Assembly: GCA_024291935.2 (NCBI GenBank)
Contig: CM044307.1
Location: 99,267,461 to 99,331,460, forward strand
From: Okapia johnstoni
Taxonomy: Eukaryota; Chordata; Mammalia; Artiodactyla; Giraffidae
Length of the DNA: 64,000 nucleotides
Reading direction: 5' to 3'
The translations under genes were made by a program, and so were the position numbers. This document shows, piece after piece, positions 34,650 to 46,120 of this stretch (position 1 is the first letter of the stretch; every line of letters starts with the position of its first letter). The notes below the pieces were generated by a model. The model worked only from the letters and a program-made list of their open reading frames with translations. It had not been told where the DNA came from and did no database searches.

Positions 34650-34923
34650 CAGAGAAGGCGATGGCACCCCACTCCAGTACTCTTGCCTGGAAAATCCCGT
34701 GGACGGAGGAGCCTGATGGGTTGCAGTCCATGGGGTAGCTAAGAGTCGGACACGACTGAGCGGCTTCACTTTCACTTTTCCCTTTCACGCATGGACAAAG
34801 AAATGGCAACCCACTCCAGTGTTCTTGCTTGGAGAATCCCAGGGACGGAGGAGCCTGGTGGGCTGCTGTCTATGGGATCTCACAGAGTCAGACACAACTG
34901 AAGCGACTTAGCAGCAGCAGCAA
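34650..34923 (+). mobile_element. Bov-A2 SINE with target duplication
   Basis: Full dimer, from 'cagagaaggcgatggcaccc' through the linker 'cttcactttcacttttccc' to 'aagcgacttagcagcagcag'. The 9-base duplication 'tataattta' (34641-34649 and 34924-34932) lies in old L1 sequence. Confidence 0.93.
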
Positions 34924-35073
34924 TATAATTTAGTCATTCTACTGTCGATAAATACTCTTCTTTCCATTTTATTATGAATAAAGGTGTCTTGAGCGTCCCT
35001 ATGTAATTGTTTGGTCAAGCTGTGTGTGCATTTCCATTGGGGAAATATATAGGAGAGGGATTGTTAGATCATA

Positions 35074-35142
<69 letters not shown>
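35074..35142. repeat. Compound (TA)n(CA)n microsatellite
   Basis: About 28 TA units followed by about six CA units. It interrupts old L1 sequence. Confidence 0.97.
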
Positions 35143-35340
35143 TGATTAGCTTCAGTAGCATCAATCAAACTCTTTTTAAATTTATACCATAATTATCAGT
35201 GTATAAGAATTTCTGTTCTTTCACAATCTTACCGCTATTGGTTTTATAAGTTATTTTAAAATCATAGCCATTATGGCAGTGTATAAAGATATCTCATTGA
35301 GGTTCCAGCTTGCACTTTCTTGGTCTCTAATGCCCTGGCA

Positions 35341-37546
35341 ATCATTCCATGACAGTTAATTAAAGATGAAAAAAAAAAAAGAGAGAGAGAGAAAGTAGAA
35401 TTGCATGAAGATGCATTTATTGGGAAGACCTGAAATTGATGTCACTTCTCCACATATTGTGGTTGGTCAAATTTAATTTGGCTACAGGAGTTCCATTAAC
35501 TGTAAGATGTTATAATTTTGTTGATGAGACAGGATGTAGAGACTACAGATTTGAATACCTAGTCAGTCTCTCATACTAAAAAGTGATCTATAGAAAGGTT
35601 TTTAGCAAGCAAGGCATCTCAGTATCATTATTAAATCAGCTTATCTTGACTGTCTCTCTATTAAAATCCAAAGCTATGTCTGTGCTTACCATTTATTTCT
35701 GATTTTGATACTATGTATATATATATGTGTGTGTGTGTGTATGTATATATATACATATGTATGATGAATTGATTCTATCTAACCTTTGTTAAATTGAATT
35801 CATCTCATATATGTTTTGTTATATTGATTTTTCAGTTTTTTTATGGAATCTGAGAGTTGAAAAAGACCACAGAGGTCATCTGGTACAATCCTCATCCAAT
35901 GTATAAATCCCCTCCAGCTGGTTAAACTGATTTTTAATTCCAAAGCTATTCTCCAAGCTTCTAGTCATTTCATCAGCAAACTTAATTAACAGGAACTCTA
36001 TTGACTCACGAGGCCAGCTTAACAAAATTAATAAATATATAATTTGGCTGACTGCACAGTGAGGTGAAAGATTTGGGAGTAATGTGGATTACTTCAATGC
36101 CTGTAATGCCTTTCATAACATTACCAAGCAATATTAGATAATCCTAAATTCACTTTGCTGTGAGAAAAATTTATCTAGTTACAACAGTATGCTATGGGGA
36201 GATCAAAAATATTGTGCTTATAAGTAAAATGTGCTAGATGGGCAAGTTACCATTTCAGATGAACTAGATGAAGAAAATAACATTTAAATCAGTAACTTTA
36301 TTAAATTTTTCTTGAAGAATATACCGTTTTTAAAAGTTACCATGACTGTGGATCAAGCTGTGAATCTGAGGCACCACGGCTTATATAAACTGCCACTTGA
36401 AAAATATTTCCTAGGCTTGTGCAGTTCACAAACATTTGATCCTAACCAGTATGTTCATGTATAAAACTCAACAAAGAGTAAAATAAAAACTTTGAATTTG
36501 TGTTATATAAAATTTCAAACTTAATTACGGTAACAAAGATGCCGTTGAAAATACTTGACATCTACTTATAAGGAAAATTGGGTAACTTTATTTCATATTG
36601 ATGAAAGTATTTCCTTTTTCATTAGCATTATGAGTTTTCATAGGTCATACCATATCCAATGAAGATGTCTGATTGGTCAATTGCATGTGAAAACTTGTTT
36701 CTCTACAGAGGCACAATAAAACCCACGCTGTGATGGACAATAGCTATCATAAATTATCTAAGGTACAGATTAAAATAATGAAAAAAAATTTTATCAACTT
36801 TTAAGTTTCTTATTGGTAGAGTGAATTTTTGATGGATTCAAAATGACTTTTGCAGACACAAAAGATTATTCAGAGGTCAAATTTAGTTTTAAAAATATAT
36901 ATTTCATCTTAAAGAAGCTAGATCTTAAAAATTTAAGCTTACTTTACAACTATTTCTATTCTGTTTGGAAGTCTAGCAATGTGAGAAATCACTTATAAGA
37001 TGATTCATTATTAATATGTAGCCTCCTTCCTAAACTTGAAAAATTAAAAATTATTATAAAAATAATAATTATAAACTTTTACAATATTAAATTTCTTCTT
37101 TATGTACTTTAGTTCCCTATAGATGAGTCTTCTAATTCATTACAATTAATTTAAGAGAGTCTCCACATGGACCGTTTTTATAGGGTAATTTTCTTAGATA
37201 ACAAATATTACTTATTGATCAGAGATTTAAACTAGGAATACAACTTGAAGATGTTCAGAACCAGAGGGGCCTGTTTGTTTGTTTGTTTTGTAACATCCTT
37301 TTGACAGCTTTAATGAAACCCTTGTTACAGCCCACAGACTTCGAAATTTACAGAGAACACTGGTTAGGTAGCACAAAAAGGAACATTTGAGCCTTATTGT
37401 TGCCAAAATTCAGATCAAAGTCTGTAATTTTACTGAAGGTGATTATGCCACTGGTTTCATGAAACTAGTGAATTTTCTAAAGTATTCAGCTCTGAACGCT
37501 GTATGCATTTTCTTTTTTACCTGTTAGAATCTTTCCCAAGATAATA
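35341..37546. other. Repeat-poor AT-rich stretch
   Basis: No ruminant SINE, LINE or LTR recognised over 2.2 kb apart from microsatellites. The phrase near 35850-35900 ('gagagttgaaaaagaccaca' then 'gaggtcatctggtacaatcc') resembles an old CORE-type SINE, but I cannot confirm it. No gene seen. Confidence 0.35.
35711..35763. repeat. Compound (TA)n(TG)n(TA)n microsatellite
   Basis: 'tatatatatgtgtgtgtgtg' followed by 'tatgtatatatatacatatg'. Confidence 0.95.
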
Positions 37547-37558
37547 AAACAGTATCTT

Positions 37559-37767
37559 GTGTGCTCAGCGGCTCGGTCAGGTTCTTTTGCGACCCCATGG
37601 ACTGTAGCCCGTCAGGCTCCTCTGTCCATGGGATTTCCCAGGCAGGAATACTGCAGTGGGTTGCATTTCCTTCTCTAGAGGATCTTCCCCACCCAGGGAC
37701 TGAACCCGTGTCTCATTTATCTCCTGCACTGCAGGAGGATTCTTGACTGCTGAGCCATCAAGGAAGT
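37559..37767 (-). mobile_element. Bov-tA SINE
   Basis: Antisense Bov-tA: 'gcgaccccatggactgtagc', 'gggttgcatttccttctcta', 'gggactgaacccgtgtctca', head 'gagccatcaaggaag'. It is flanked by 'aaacagtatctt' (37547-37558) and 'aaacagtacctt' (37768-37779). It has a small insertion ('tttatctcc') in the tRNA part. Confidence 0.93.
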
Positions 37768-37779
37768 AAACAGTACCTT

Positions 37780-37991
37780 GTGTGTGTGCTTAGTTGCTCA
37801 ATCCTGTCCAACTCTTTGTGACCCCATGGACTGTAGCTCACCAGGCTCCTCTGTCCGTGGAATTCTCCAGGCAAGAATAGTGGAGTGGGTAGCCATTCCC
37901 TTCTCCAGGGGATCTTCCCAGCCCAGGGAAGGAACCCAGGTCTCCCACACTGCAGGTGGATTCTTTACTGTCTGAGCCACCAGGGAAGCCC
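37780..37991 (-). mobile_element. Bov-tA SINE, adjacent copy
   Basis: Second antisense Bov-tA ('gtgaccccatggactgtagc', 'gagtgggtagccattccctt', head 'gagccaccagggaagccc'). It shares the middle target copy with the preceding SINE and is followed by another 'aaacagtatctt' (37992-38003). Sequence differences from its neighbour argue against a simple recent tandem duplication. Confidence 0.93.
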
Positions 37992-38303
37992 AAACAGTAT
38001 CTTACTGAATTTTAAATATTTTTCATTGATATACCTGTGCCTTATAGTCCCAACTTTTCAAGTCATTCTACTGAACTATAAAATTAAACATTTTGAATTA
38101 ATTTTACATATATCTGATCTACTAATTTCATATTGTATGCATAAAGTTAGAGTAAGGTAGAGAGTAATGATAGAGAAATGAAGTCGCTCTTGATCATCAA
38201 AACCTTCCAGCTACTATTCTTAGGTTTCCCTGGTATTTCATCTCTCCTATTGCTCCAGGTATATCTTGCAACAAACTTTTATAAAGTAGTATAAGTTTTA
38301 TAT

Positions 38304-38508
38304 CACGGTAGCTCAGTGGTAAAGAATCTGCCTGAATGGAGATCCTTAAGTTGAGACCATCCCCTGGAGAGGGAAAATCCCCTGGAGAAGAAATGACAAC
38401 CCACTCCAGTATTCTTGCCTGGGAAATCCCACAGACAGAGGAGCCTGGTGGGGTACAGTCCATGGAATCGCAAAAGGGTTGAACGTTATTTAGTGACTAA
38501 ACAGCAGC
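38304..38508 (+). mobile_element. Bov-tA SINE, diverged
   Basis: Head 'cacggtagctcagtggtaaa', Bov-A unit 'ccactccagtattcttgcct' and a tail 'gtgactaaacagcagca'. The linker 'cccctggagagggaaaat' is followed by a second 'cccctggagaag', a small internal duplication. Confidence 0.88.
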
Positions 38509-38595
38509 AAAAAGTAGTAGCTAGAACACATCCACAAAGTATACTCAAAACCTCCCTGTCTATTCAGGGAAAACATCATACCAAAGCTCAGTTTG

Positions 38596-38781
38596 AGGGA
38601 TTTCCTGGCAGTCCACGGGTTAAGACTTTGCTTTCCAATGCAGGGGGTGTGGGTTTGATCCCTGGTCAGGGAGCTAAGATTCCATATGCCTTGTGGACAA
38701 AAAACATTAAAGAGAAGACGCAGCAGCAGCAATATTGTAACAAATTCAAAAGAATTTTAAGATGGTTCACATCAAATAAAA
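38596..38781 (+). mobile_element. CHR-2-type SINE
   Basis: tRNA-like start 'agggatttcctggcagtcca', A-box-like 'cacgggttaagac', B-box-like 'gggtttgatccctggtcagg', then the CHR-2 tail region 'gcagcaatattgtaacaaat' and 'gatggttcacatcaaataaa'. It differs from the longer CHR-1-type copies at 24.8 and 27.0 kb. Confidence 0.85.
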
Positions 38782-39270
38782 GTCTTAAACACACACACAC
38801 AAAGAAAACAAAACTCAGCTTGAGTAGAGACCAAACAGAACAAGGAAATATATTTGATGCAGCTTCAGTAATCTGGTTTCATCTAAAAGCAGATTTCAGA
38901 GTACCTGCAGTCTTGCGTTTCAAACTAAAGTACTTCCAGATGACAACTCATACAAGCATGTCAATGAGTTTTCACAGCTGTAGGACGACCAAAGCACATT
39001 TCAGTCCAATGCCAAATTTCCCTGAATGTTAAGAGGCAAATAGTTTTGAGTGTGTACACTCTTGAAAGGTATTTTAATGCAGGCCCATATGCAAAATCAG
39101 TAGAAACCCACTTTACTATGTCAGCCAATTTCATAGATATGATTTGACAGTGCATTCTTTTATAATACTAGAAATTCCATGGGACAGTTGTATCAGTGTG
39201 AACAGAGTGTACTGTTTTAGAATAAGCAACACATAGTAATTATGGCATTATTTGAATTGAATTCATGCTG
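38782..39270. other. Unrecognised DNA with a short (CA)n run
   Basis: A (CA)n run of about seven units sits near 38790-38803. No gene or other repeat recognised. Confidence 0.4.
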
Positions 39271-39646
39271 AATTGATGCTTTTGGATTGTGATGCTGGAG
39301 AAGACTCTTGAGAGTCCCTTGGACTGCATGGAGATCAAACTAGTCAATCCTAAAGGAAATCAACCCTAATATTCTTTGGAAGGACTGATGCTGGAGCTGA
39401 AGCTCCAATACTTAGGCTACCTGATGCAAAGAGCCAACTCATTGGGAAAGACCCTGATGCTGGGACAGACTGAGGGCAGAAGGAGAAGGGGGTGACAGAG
39501 GATGAGATAGTTGAATGGCATCACTGACTCAATGGACATGAGTTTGAGCAAACTCTGGGAGATAGTGAAGGACAGGGAAGCCTGGCATGCTGCAGTCCAT
39601 GGGCTCGGAAAGAGTTGGACATGACTGAGTGACTGAACAACAACAA
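39271..39646 (+). mobile_element. BovB LINE 3' end
   Basis: Sense BovB from 'aattgatgcttttggattgt' through 'agagtcccttggactgcatg', 'ccctgatgctgggacagact' and 'gagatagtgaaggacaggga' to the (CAA)n tail. The coding part is the last ~120 codons, out of frame in places. Confidence 0.92.
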
Positions 39647-40396
39647 ATGGGATAGAATAGCTATAATAACTGCTTATTGAAGCTATCATATTGCAAGCCT
39701 ATTTTTAAAATTTTGTCACCTTTTAAACTAGTCTAATTTTTCTTTTTATTTCAATTACTTAAAGAAAAACTTGATTCTCAAACATCTACTCATCTTTCTG
39801 TTGCAATTACTGTAGATCAGATCATTTGGTTACATGTTGTATTGCTTAGTTCCACTTTTTCAGTGAGCATACCAATTAGTCCAAGGTTGTGATTTAGTTG
39901 CATCCATAGTTTACCATTTTACTATACTTTATTTTGAAAATATGTGTTTATTTGCAATGATAATTCAGGAATTTAGAAACTAAACAATGTTAGAAGTATG
40001 AAAATAGATTTCTAAAATAAATAATTTATCAAAAGGTTCAAAGCAACATTAAATTGTTAAGATAACAGCAAAGACGTTGCTGTCATCATTCTAATTATAA
40101 CATGTGACTTGATGGTAGGTGGTGATAAACAGTCAAGAAGTAGTAGGATATACTTACATGCTTATTTAAACGATGAACACAAAAAATGAAATGTCATCCT
40201 CCTGAGCAAAAATTATGTAAATTCACCTCTTTTTATAGTGTGTACATAGTCATGAATTTAAATGAAAATCACTAGAAAATTTTACTAAGAAATGGAGAAA
40301 TGTGCTGTGTATAGGATACAATAAAATAATAACTTTATCAAAACAGAAAATAAAAATTGTCTGAATCTTATTTCAGGGTCAGTTTTAGAACTTCCT
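39647..40396. other. Unrecognised AT-rich DNA
   Basis: No gene or repeat recognised. Confidence 0.4.
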
Positions 40397-40406
40397 AAGA
40401 AGGTTA

Positions 40407-40612
40407 GAGCTTCCCTGGTGGCTCAGACAGTGAAGAATCTACCTGCAATGCAGGGATACCTGGATTTGATCCCTGGGTTGCGAATATCCCCTGGAGAAGG
40501 GCATGGCAACCCACTCCAGGATGCCTGGAGAATTCCATGGACAGAAAAACCTGGCAAGCTACAGTCCATGGGGTCTCAGAGTTGGGCGGGACTTAGCAAC
40601 TAAGCATAGCGC
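40407..40612 (+). mobile_element. Bov-tA SINE with target duplication
   Basis: Head 'gagcttccctggtggctcag', Bov-A part 'ctggagaagggcatggcaac', and an internal deletion of 'tattcttgcc' around 40519. A perfect 10-base target duplication 'aagaaggtta' flanks it (40397-40406 and 40613-40622). Confidence 0.94.
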
Positions 40613-40622
40613 AAGAAGGTTA

Positions 40623-41053
40623 AGTTCTAGACTAGTATATGAGATTACCTTTTTAGGTAGTTATTATTGTAATTATTATTAACCTACTAAAGAAATGGAC
40701 AAAAATATTTTGGTCAAAAAGAAGCAGCAAAACTAAAAATATAGAGTGATTTTAAACAATGCTATCTAATTACAATTTAAATGTAGTAAAAAACGTGTGG
40801 GTACAAATGTGATTCTGAATCTTTATTTACAGTTGGGTTACAATGTTAATATAAATTACTTATCCATTTCATATATTTATATTTTTATGATGATATCTGT
40901 GAAAACATGAAAATCTAAAGAATGATGGATGATAAATTATGTGATGAAAAAAGATAGGTCGTGTAAAGATGACATTGATTCTTTAAAAAACTTATTTACT
41001 GAAAAAAAAATGATCAAAATTGCGTAAAAAAAGATTGGAGTGGTAACTAACAT
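40623..41053. other. Unrecognised AT-rich DNA
   Basis: No gene or repeat recognised. Confidence 0.4.
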
Positions 41054-41063
41054 TAAGATCATT

Positions 41064-42037
41064 CAGTTCAGTTCAGTCACTCAGTCGTGACCGGCTCTTT
41101 GTGACCCCCTGGACCACAGCACGCCAGTCCTCCCTGTCCAGCACCAATTCCCAGAGTTTACTCAAACTCTGAGGCCATCCAACCATCTTATCCTCTGTCA
41201 TCCCCTTCTCCTGCCACCTTCAATCTTTCCCAGCATCAGGGTCTTTTCAAATGAGTCAGCTCTTCGCATCAGGTGGCCAAAGTATTGGAGTTTCAGCTTC
41301 AGCATCAGTCCTTCCAATGAATATTCAGGACTGATTTCCTCTAGGATGGACTGGCTGGATCTCCTTGCAGTCCAAGGGACTCTCACGAGTCTTCACCAGC
41401 ACCACAGTTCAAAAGCATCAATTCTTCAGTGTTCAGCTTTCTCTGAGCACTGTAAGAGTCCAACTCTTACATCCATATATGACTACTGGAAAAACCATAG
41501 CCTTGACGACAGACCTTTGTTGGCTAAGTGACGTCTCTGCTTTTTTATATGCTGTCTAGGTTGGTCATAACTTTTCTTCTAAGGAGTAAGCGTCTTTTAA
41601 TTTCATGGCTGCAGTCACCATCTGCAGTGATTTTGGAGCCCCCCAAAATAAAGTCTGTCAGTGTTTCCAGTGTTTCCCCATCTATTTCCCATGAAGTGAT
41701 GGGACCAGATGCCATGATCTTCATTTACTGAATGTTGACTTTTAAGCCAGCTTTTTCACTCTCCTCTTTCATTTTCATCAAGAGGCTTTTTAGTTCTTCT
41801 TCACTTTCTGCCATAAGGGTGGTGTCATCTGCATATCTGAGGTTATTGGTATTTCTCCTAGCAGTCTTAATTCCAGCTTGTACTTCATCCAACCCAGCGT
41901 TTCTCATGATGTACTCTATATATAAGTTAAATAAGCAGGGTGACAATATTCAGCCTTGAAGTACTCCTTTTCGTTTTAGGAACCAGTCTGTTGTTCCATG
42001 TCCACTTCTAACTGTTGCTTCCTGACCTGTATACAGA
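41064..42037 (-). mobile_element. BovB LINE, 5' truncated, with target duplication
   Basis: Antisense BovB of 974 bases, from the 3' end 'cagttcagttcagtcactca' to 'gcttcctgacctgtatacag' in the RT domain. A perfect 10-base duplication 'taagatcatt' (41054-41063 and 42038-42047) defines both ends, so the 5' truncation happened at insertion. An internal deletion removes about 20 bases near 41170. Confidence 0.95.
41725..41946 (-). pseudogene. BovB RT catalytic segment
   Basis: A 73-codon frame covering the SPCLFNLYIEYIMRNAGLDE block, LRYADDTTLMAESEEEL with the YADD active site intact, and LLMKMKEESEKAGLK. A stop follows at the 3' side where relatives read on into the KIMASGPITSW region. It is a 5'-truncated dead copy. 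Confidence 0.85.
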
Positions 42038-42049
42038 TAAGATCATTGT

Positions 42050-42330
42050 GTATCTTCTTTACATTTCTTCTTCAAAATTGTCTGACTATTCCTGTCTCTA
42101 TGCATCTTCTTTTCATTTTAAAAATCAATTTGTGATATGCCATGAAAAAAATGTCTGGAATTTTAATTGAGATTTCATTGAAATTGTATATAAATTGGAA
42201 AGAAATTTATATTTTTGCATTTTTGAGTCTTCCAATCTATGAAAATCCCTCCAACTATTTTTGCATTCTTTAGTATCTCTCAATAATATTTTGTAGCTTT
42301 GTGTGTAAACTGGTTTTCTGTAATTTCTTC
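42050..42330 (-). mobile_element. Old L1M ORF2 remnant
   Basis: Antisense L1 phrases: 'ttaattgagatttcattgaa', 'ttttgagtcttccaatctat' followed by 'gaaaatccc', 'caataatattttgtagcttt'. These match the L1 ORF2 stretch whose relative at 19970-20060 reads 'attgagtcttcctaccc'. It is heavily decayed. Confidence 0.55.
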
Positions 42331-44825
42331 CTTTTACTCTCCTTACTTTAATCTTATTATATTCTACTAACTTATCTATCTCCAACTAATCTTCTCTTTA
42401 GCTCGTCTAATCTGTTGTTAATTCTACCTACTGAGTCATTTTTGATATTTATTGTATTCTTTAGTTCTTGGTTTTCCATGGTTTCCATAGTAATTCTTCA
42501 TAGATCCTGGTTATGTGACTACATTAACCATATCACCACCACCACCCCCAATTTTATTAAATATTTTAATTATAGCTATCTCAAAGTCAAAGTCCAATAT
42601 CTCTAAGATCAGAATCTCCAGTAGACTTTTAAAAGTCTTGACTGTAATAACTCATGTGTCAAATGTAGTGTAGTCTATTGTTGTATCAAATGATTTGTGA
42701 TAGTATGCTGAAAATTACATATGAAAAAATATAGATACAATTTTAATCTTTTGAAGATTTTATGTTTCTTGATTGAGGATTTCCTCTGGCTTGTAGCAGG
42801 AGTTAGATTTGGAAAAATCATTGAAACCTATCATAGATTAAATTGGCTTTCTGTCATTGTGAAGTCTGTATCTGATTCTCCATTAATTCTTTGGTGTAGC
42901 CATTTAAGAATCCAACTGAAAATTTGAGAATTTCACCAGGTTCCCTCCTCATTGATAGACTCTAGTTTTTCTTTTTTTCCAGGCTTTTGAAACTGCTCAG
43001 TGGCTCATCCATCACTGATGAAAATGTGCTAAATGCCAGACTGTCCCTCTGCACTTCTCATCAGGATCTTAGATATAAATTAGGGTGCTCTATTTGCGCT
43101 CTCATTTTTTCAAAATGGTGTTTTTAATGTGTATTATCCATCTTTTCCATCTTTTCCTGTTGTTACTGGTGAGGTCTGATGCAAACTAGTTCATTATACC
43201 CAGAATTAAAAGTGGTGCTTTTACCTCTTCATTTCAGACTTCAAGGAGTATTTATGTGAGACAGTCTCCATGACTGTCCTAGACAGTCATAGCATGGTTC
43301 CTAGACACTCATAGCAATAATATGCAACGTATCTCCTTAAAAGAAGATGTACATCAAAATGTCCACTATTGGTGATCTGTGTTGTCAGTATAGCATGCTT
43401 TCAGTCATACTCTAGGCATCCCTTCTATGTGATCATATAAATCTCTAGCCACTTCTTCCCTCACATACTAAATTTTATTGTGTTTAAGATAACATCAATT
43501 TTAAAGAATTAAAGTTTATATATCATAATTTTCTGAAAAAATACTATGAGTTATAATTGTCACATCAAAGATATAAAAATGCCTACTGATTTTAAAAATG
43601 CCAATATGTTAATAATATGAAACTATATTAAATATAAAACTACATTTAGTTTCATAAAATAGGAAAAAAAGTTTTTAATTAAACTTGGGATATCAAAATA
43701 TTGGAAAACAAAGAAATAAAAAATTGCCTGTCATAAAAATCAGATACATAGTGTAAGTTTTTATTAATTCAGTCATATTTTTTGCAGTTGATGATGAACT
43801 AAAAAGCATTATTAGTTAATGAAATAGATGTTATTTTTAAAAAGTATTTAATGATAATTAATGTAAGATCTTTGTGTTTTAAAATATATACACAAACATA
43901 TATTATGGAATAGGGTCCAAGATTTTTTAAACACTACATACTGAAAGTTCTTTTGTGAAGGATATGCGAATTACTGATTATGTGTAATGGATCAATTTTA
44001 ATCCTTTTAGAAATTCTTTAAAATCATGATCCTTTAATATGTATCAAGAGGTGGCTAGTCAAACATTATTATATACCCCAGTGAATGAAAATTTGTCTGA
44101 ATGAGTGAGGATACTATAAGCATATATATATGTATGTATCATTTTAGTTTCTAATTTTCACTAATTCAACACATTTAGTACCAGAGCACCAAGCAGTATA
44201 ATGAATGCTGAAATAGCTGAAATAACAATTCTCACTTTATTACCTGATGCTGGTGGTATAGTTTTTGCTCCCAAGTATGTAACACATGGAACAATCAAGG
44301 AGTTAATATCTATTTAGAAAATCATGTAATAAAGAGTATTATGACAAAAAAGAAAAACAAACAAACAAAAAACAAGATGATAAAGGTATAATTCCATAGA
44401 AGATACTCTAGTTCTCCACTGGGAGGTAAAACTCACTGGGCAAACATGCTAGGTTTCCAGAGTTCTAATCTCTTGAAGGCACAGAGATATGAGAAAGCAT
44501 TGCCTATTTAGTATGAAATTGTTTGATTTGGCTAAAAGATTAGAATTCTGAGAGTGAGAACTAGAAGTTAGCATTAGAGGGATCATCACAAGCCAGCTTA
44601 AGTTTTATGACCTTGTCATAAAACAAGGGATTGAGAATTTACTGCATAGACTTAGTGAGTCTATTAGAGAAGAGTAGCAAGGTATGATAGATATGATGGG
44701 ATATGGAAGGTGTTCTCCAAGATGTGCTAATAGTAGATTTGGCCCATGTGGCAGCAGTCTTCTACTCAAGGAAAAATACTACTGAAAATGTGTCCTCCTT
44801 ATCATCTTTGGCTTTGTTACAAGAG
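42331..44825. other. Long stretch, mostly unrecognised
   Basis: The first part (to about 42900) has L1-like wording ('tctaatctgttgttaattct', 'ttctttagttcttggttttc') but in an order I cannot fit to one element. The rest is AT-rich and unrecognised. A short (AAAC)n run lies near 44355. No gene seen. Confidence 0.35.
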
Positions 44826-45060
44826 CTAACATGAATTAAGGGCTTCATAAATGCCAGGTATAGTTCAAAGTTTTACACGTACAAACTCATCTGTTTGGCA
44901 TAACAATCCAGTGGAGTAGCCCCCGTGCTTTCTTATCCCACTTAACAGATGAGGACAGGCTGCAGGAAATTATATAAGTTGTCCATACTCACGTAATGTT
45001 GAATATGGCATTTAGTAGACATTACAACTCCAAAGCTTGAATGCACAGCCTGTCCTTTAC
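44826..45060 (-). mobile_element. MIR SINE
   Basis: Antisense MIR in order: 'taagggcttcataaatgcca' with 'ggtatagttcaaagttttac', 'gcataacaatccagtggagt', 'ttatcccacttaacagatga' followed by 'ggacaggctg', and 'aagcttgaatgcacagcct'. Confidence 0.7.
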
Positions 45061-45494
45061 ATACACACTTGCTACTCCATGGAAGTTCACTAGCCGCATC
45101 ACTTCTGACACATTCACTGATATCTTTTGAAATTTGTGGGAAATATAAAATTTCAGGCCCTGCCAAGACTTGCATTTTAAAAACATCTGCAGATAATTTA
45201 CATGAACATGAAAGTTTGAGAAACATGGCACACTACTTCTGCACGTAAAGCTCTTTTTGAAGATCATTCTGGGATAATAGGCCTAAAATACCTCTTACTA
45301 ATGTGGACTTTCTTCCAGTTTTTCAGTCATAGCCAGAGATTACAACTAAGTAATAAATATCAAGGAATCTGGATTAAAATTGGAAAACTCACTTTGGATA
45401 TTTGTTTGCACAGTAAAAATGGCTGATGTATCTGCCTTATCTGCTTAAGTAGGAGTGCCAGACTTGGAGGTAAAACAGGCTCAAAAGATACATC

Positions 45495-45496
<2 letters not shown>
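45061..45496. other. Unrecognised DNA
   Basis: No gene or repeat recognised. Overlapping minus-strand frames of 80-90 codons run out of the MIR and have no domain. Confidence 0.4.

Positions 45497-45577
<81 letters not shown>
45497..45577. repeat. (TA)n microsatellite
   Basis: About 38 TA units with a single CA interruption ('atacatat'). It is one of two long TA arrays in the window; the other is at 35074. Confidence 0.97.
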
Positions 45578-46120
45578 GCACTACTGTGCCTCCCAAAGGA
45601 TATGGTAAGTATCGTTGGATGCCAGACAGATCTTTTTTAGTTGGTTTATGGACATGATGTTACACAACAATAATTGAGGAACATAACTCCATTTTCAATT
45701 TTCTCTCAATCCTCTGATTAACTCAAATCAAGAATTGTTGAGACTCTATTTATCATAACATCTTTCTACCACTGTCCCTTTTAAAAAGATAGAAAACTAG
45801 CTTTGGGGCATGCAATAATAATAAAGTGGAGTTTTTATAACTGTTTTGGTTTTGTTGCATTTTTATTTATAATCATTTTATATTTATGATTTTAAAGGAT
45901 GATGGATTTGAAACTCCCTTTAAAATAAAAGTTAAGTAAAAATCTATTTTAAACAAAGTAAGACAGTAATATTATAATTGATACATGGATATGGGAAACT
46001 CTGTGATGGATGTGTGTCAATACTGAAGATTACAGATAATCAGGAAAAACAGTGTTAAAATATTTAGAAAAAAAATCTAAGCATGTAAATCCATGACAAA
46101 ATTTATTATGAAAGAGTTTT
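45578..46120. other. Unrecognised AT-rich DNA
   Basis: No gene or repeat recognised. Confidence 0.4.

Larger units (their letters stand above)
34200..35340 (-). mobile_element. Old L1M 3' region, interrupted
   Basis: Antisense L1 phrases in order: 'agattacaacccaaatcaaa', 'ggcttctatcaatccctta', 'catattccattgtatgaaaa', then after the Bov-A2 'cattctactgtcgataaata', 'gcatttccattggggaaata', 'agggattgttagatcatagt', and after the TA repeat 'aatcttaccgctattggttt' and 'agatatctcattgaggttcc'. There is no reading frame. Confidence 0.6.

Noticed and set aside
37559..37991. Closely spaced repeats that could suggest a CRISPR-like or tandem array
   Set aside because: They are two ordinary SINEs with target duplications; there are no regular short repeats with unique spacers, and the host is a mammal.
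38415..39032. A 205-codon open frame on the plus strand
   Set aside because: It begins inside a Bov-tA, reads through a CHR-2 SINE and then unique DNA. The composition is dictated by repeats and there is no domain.
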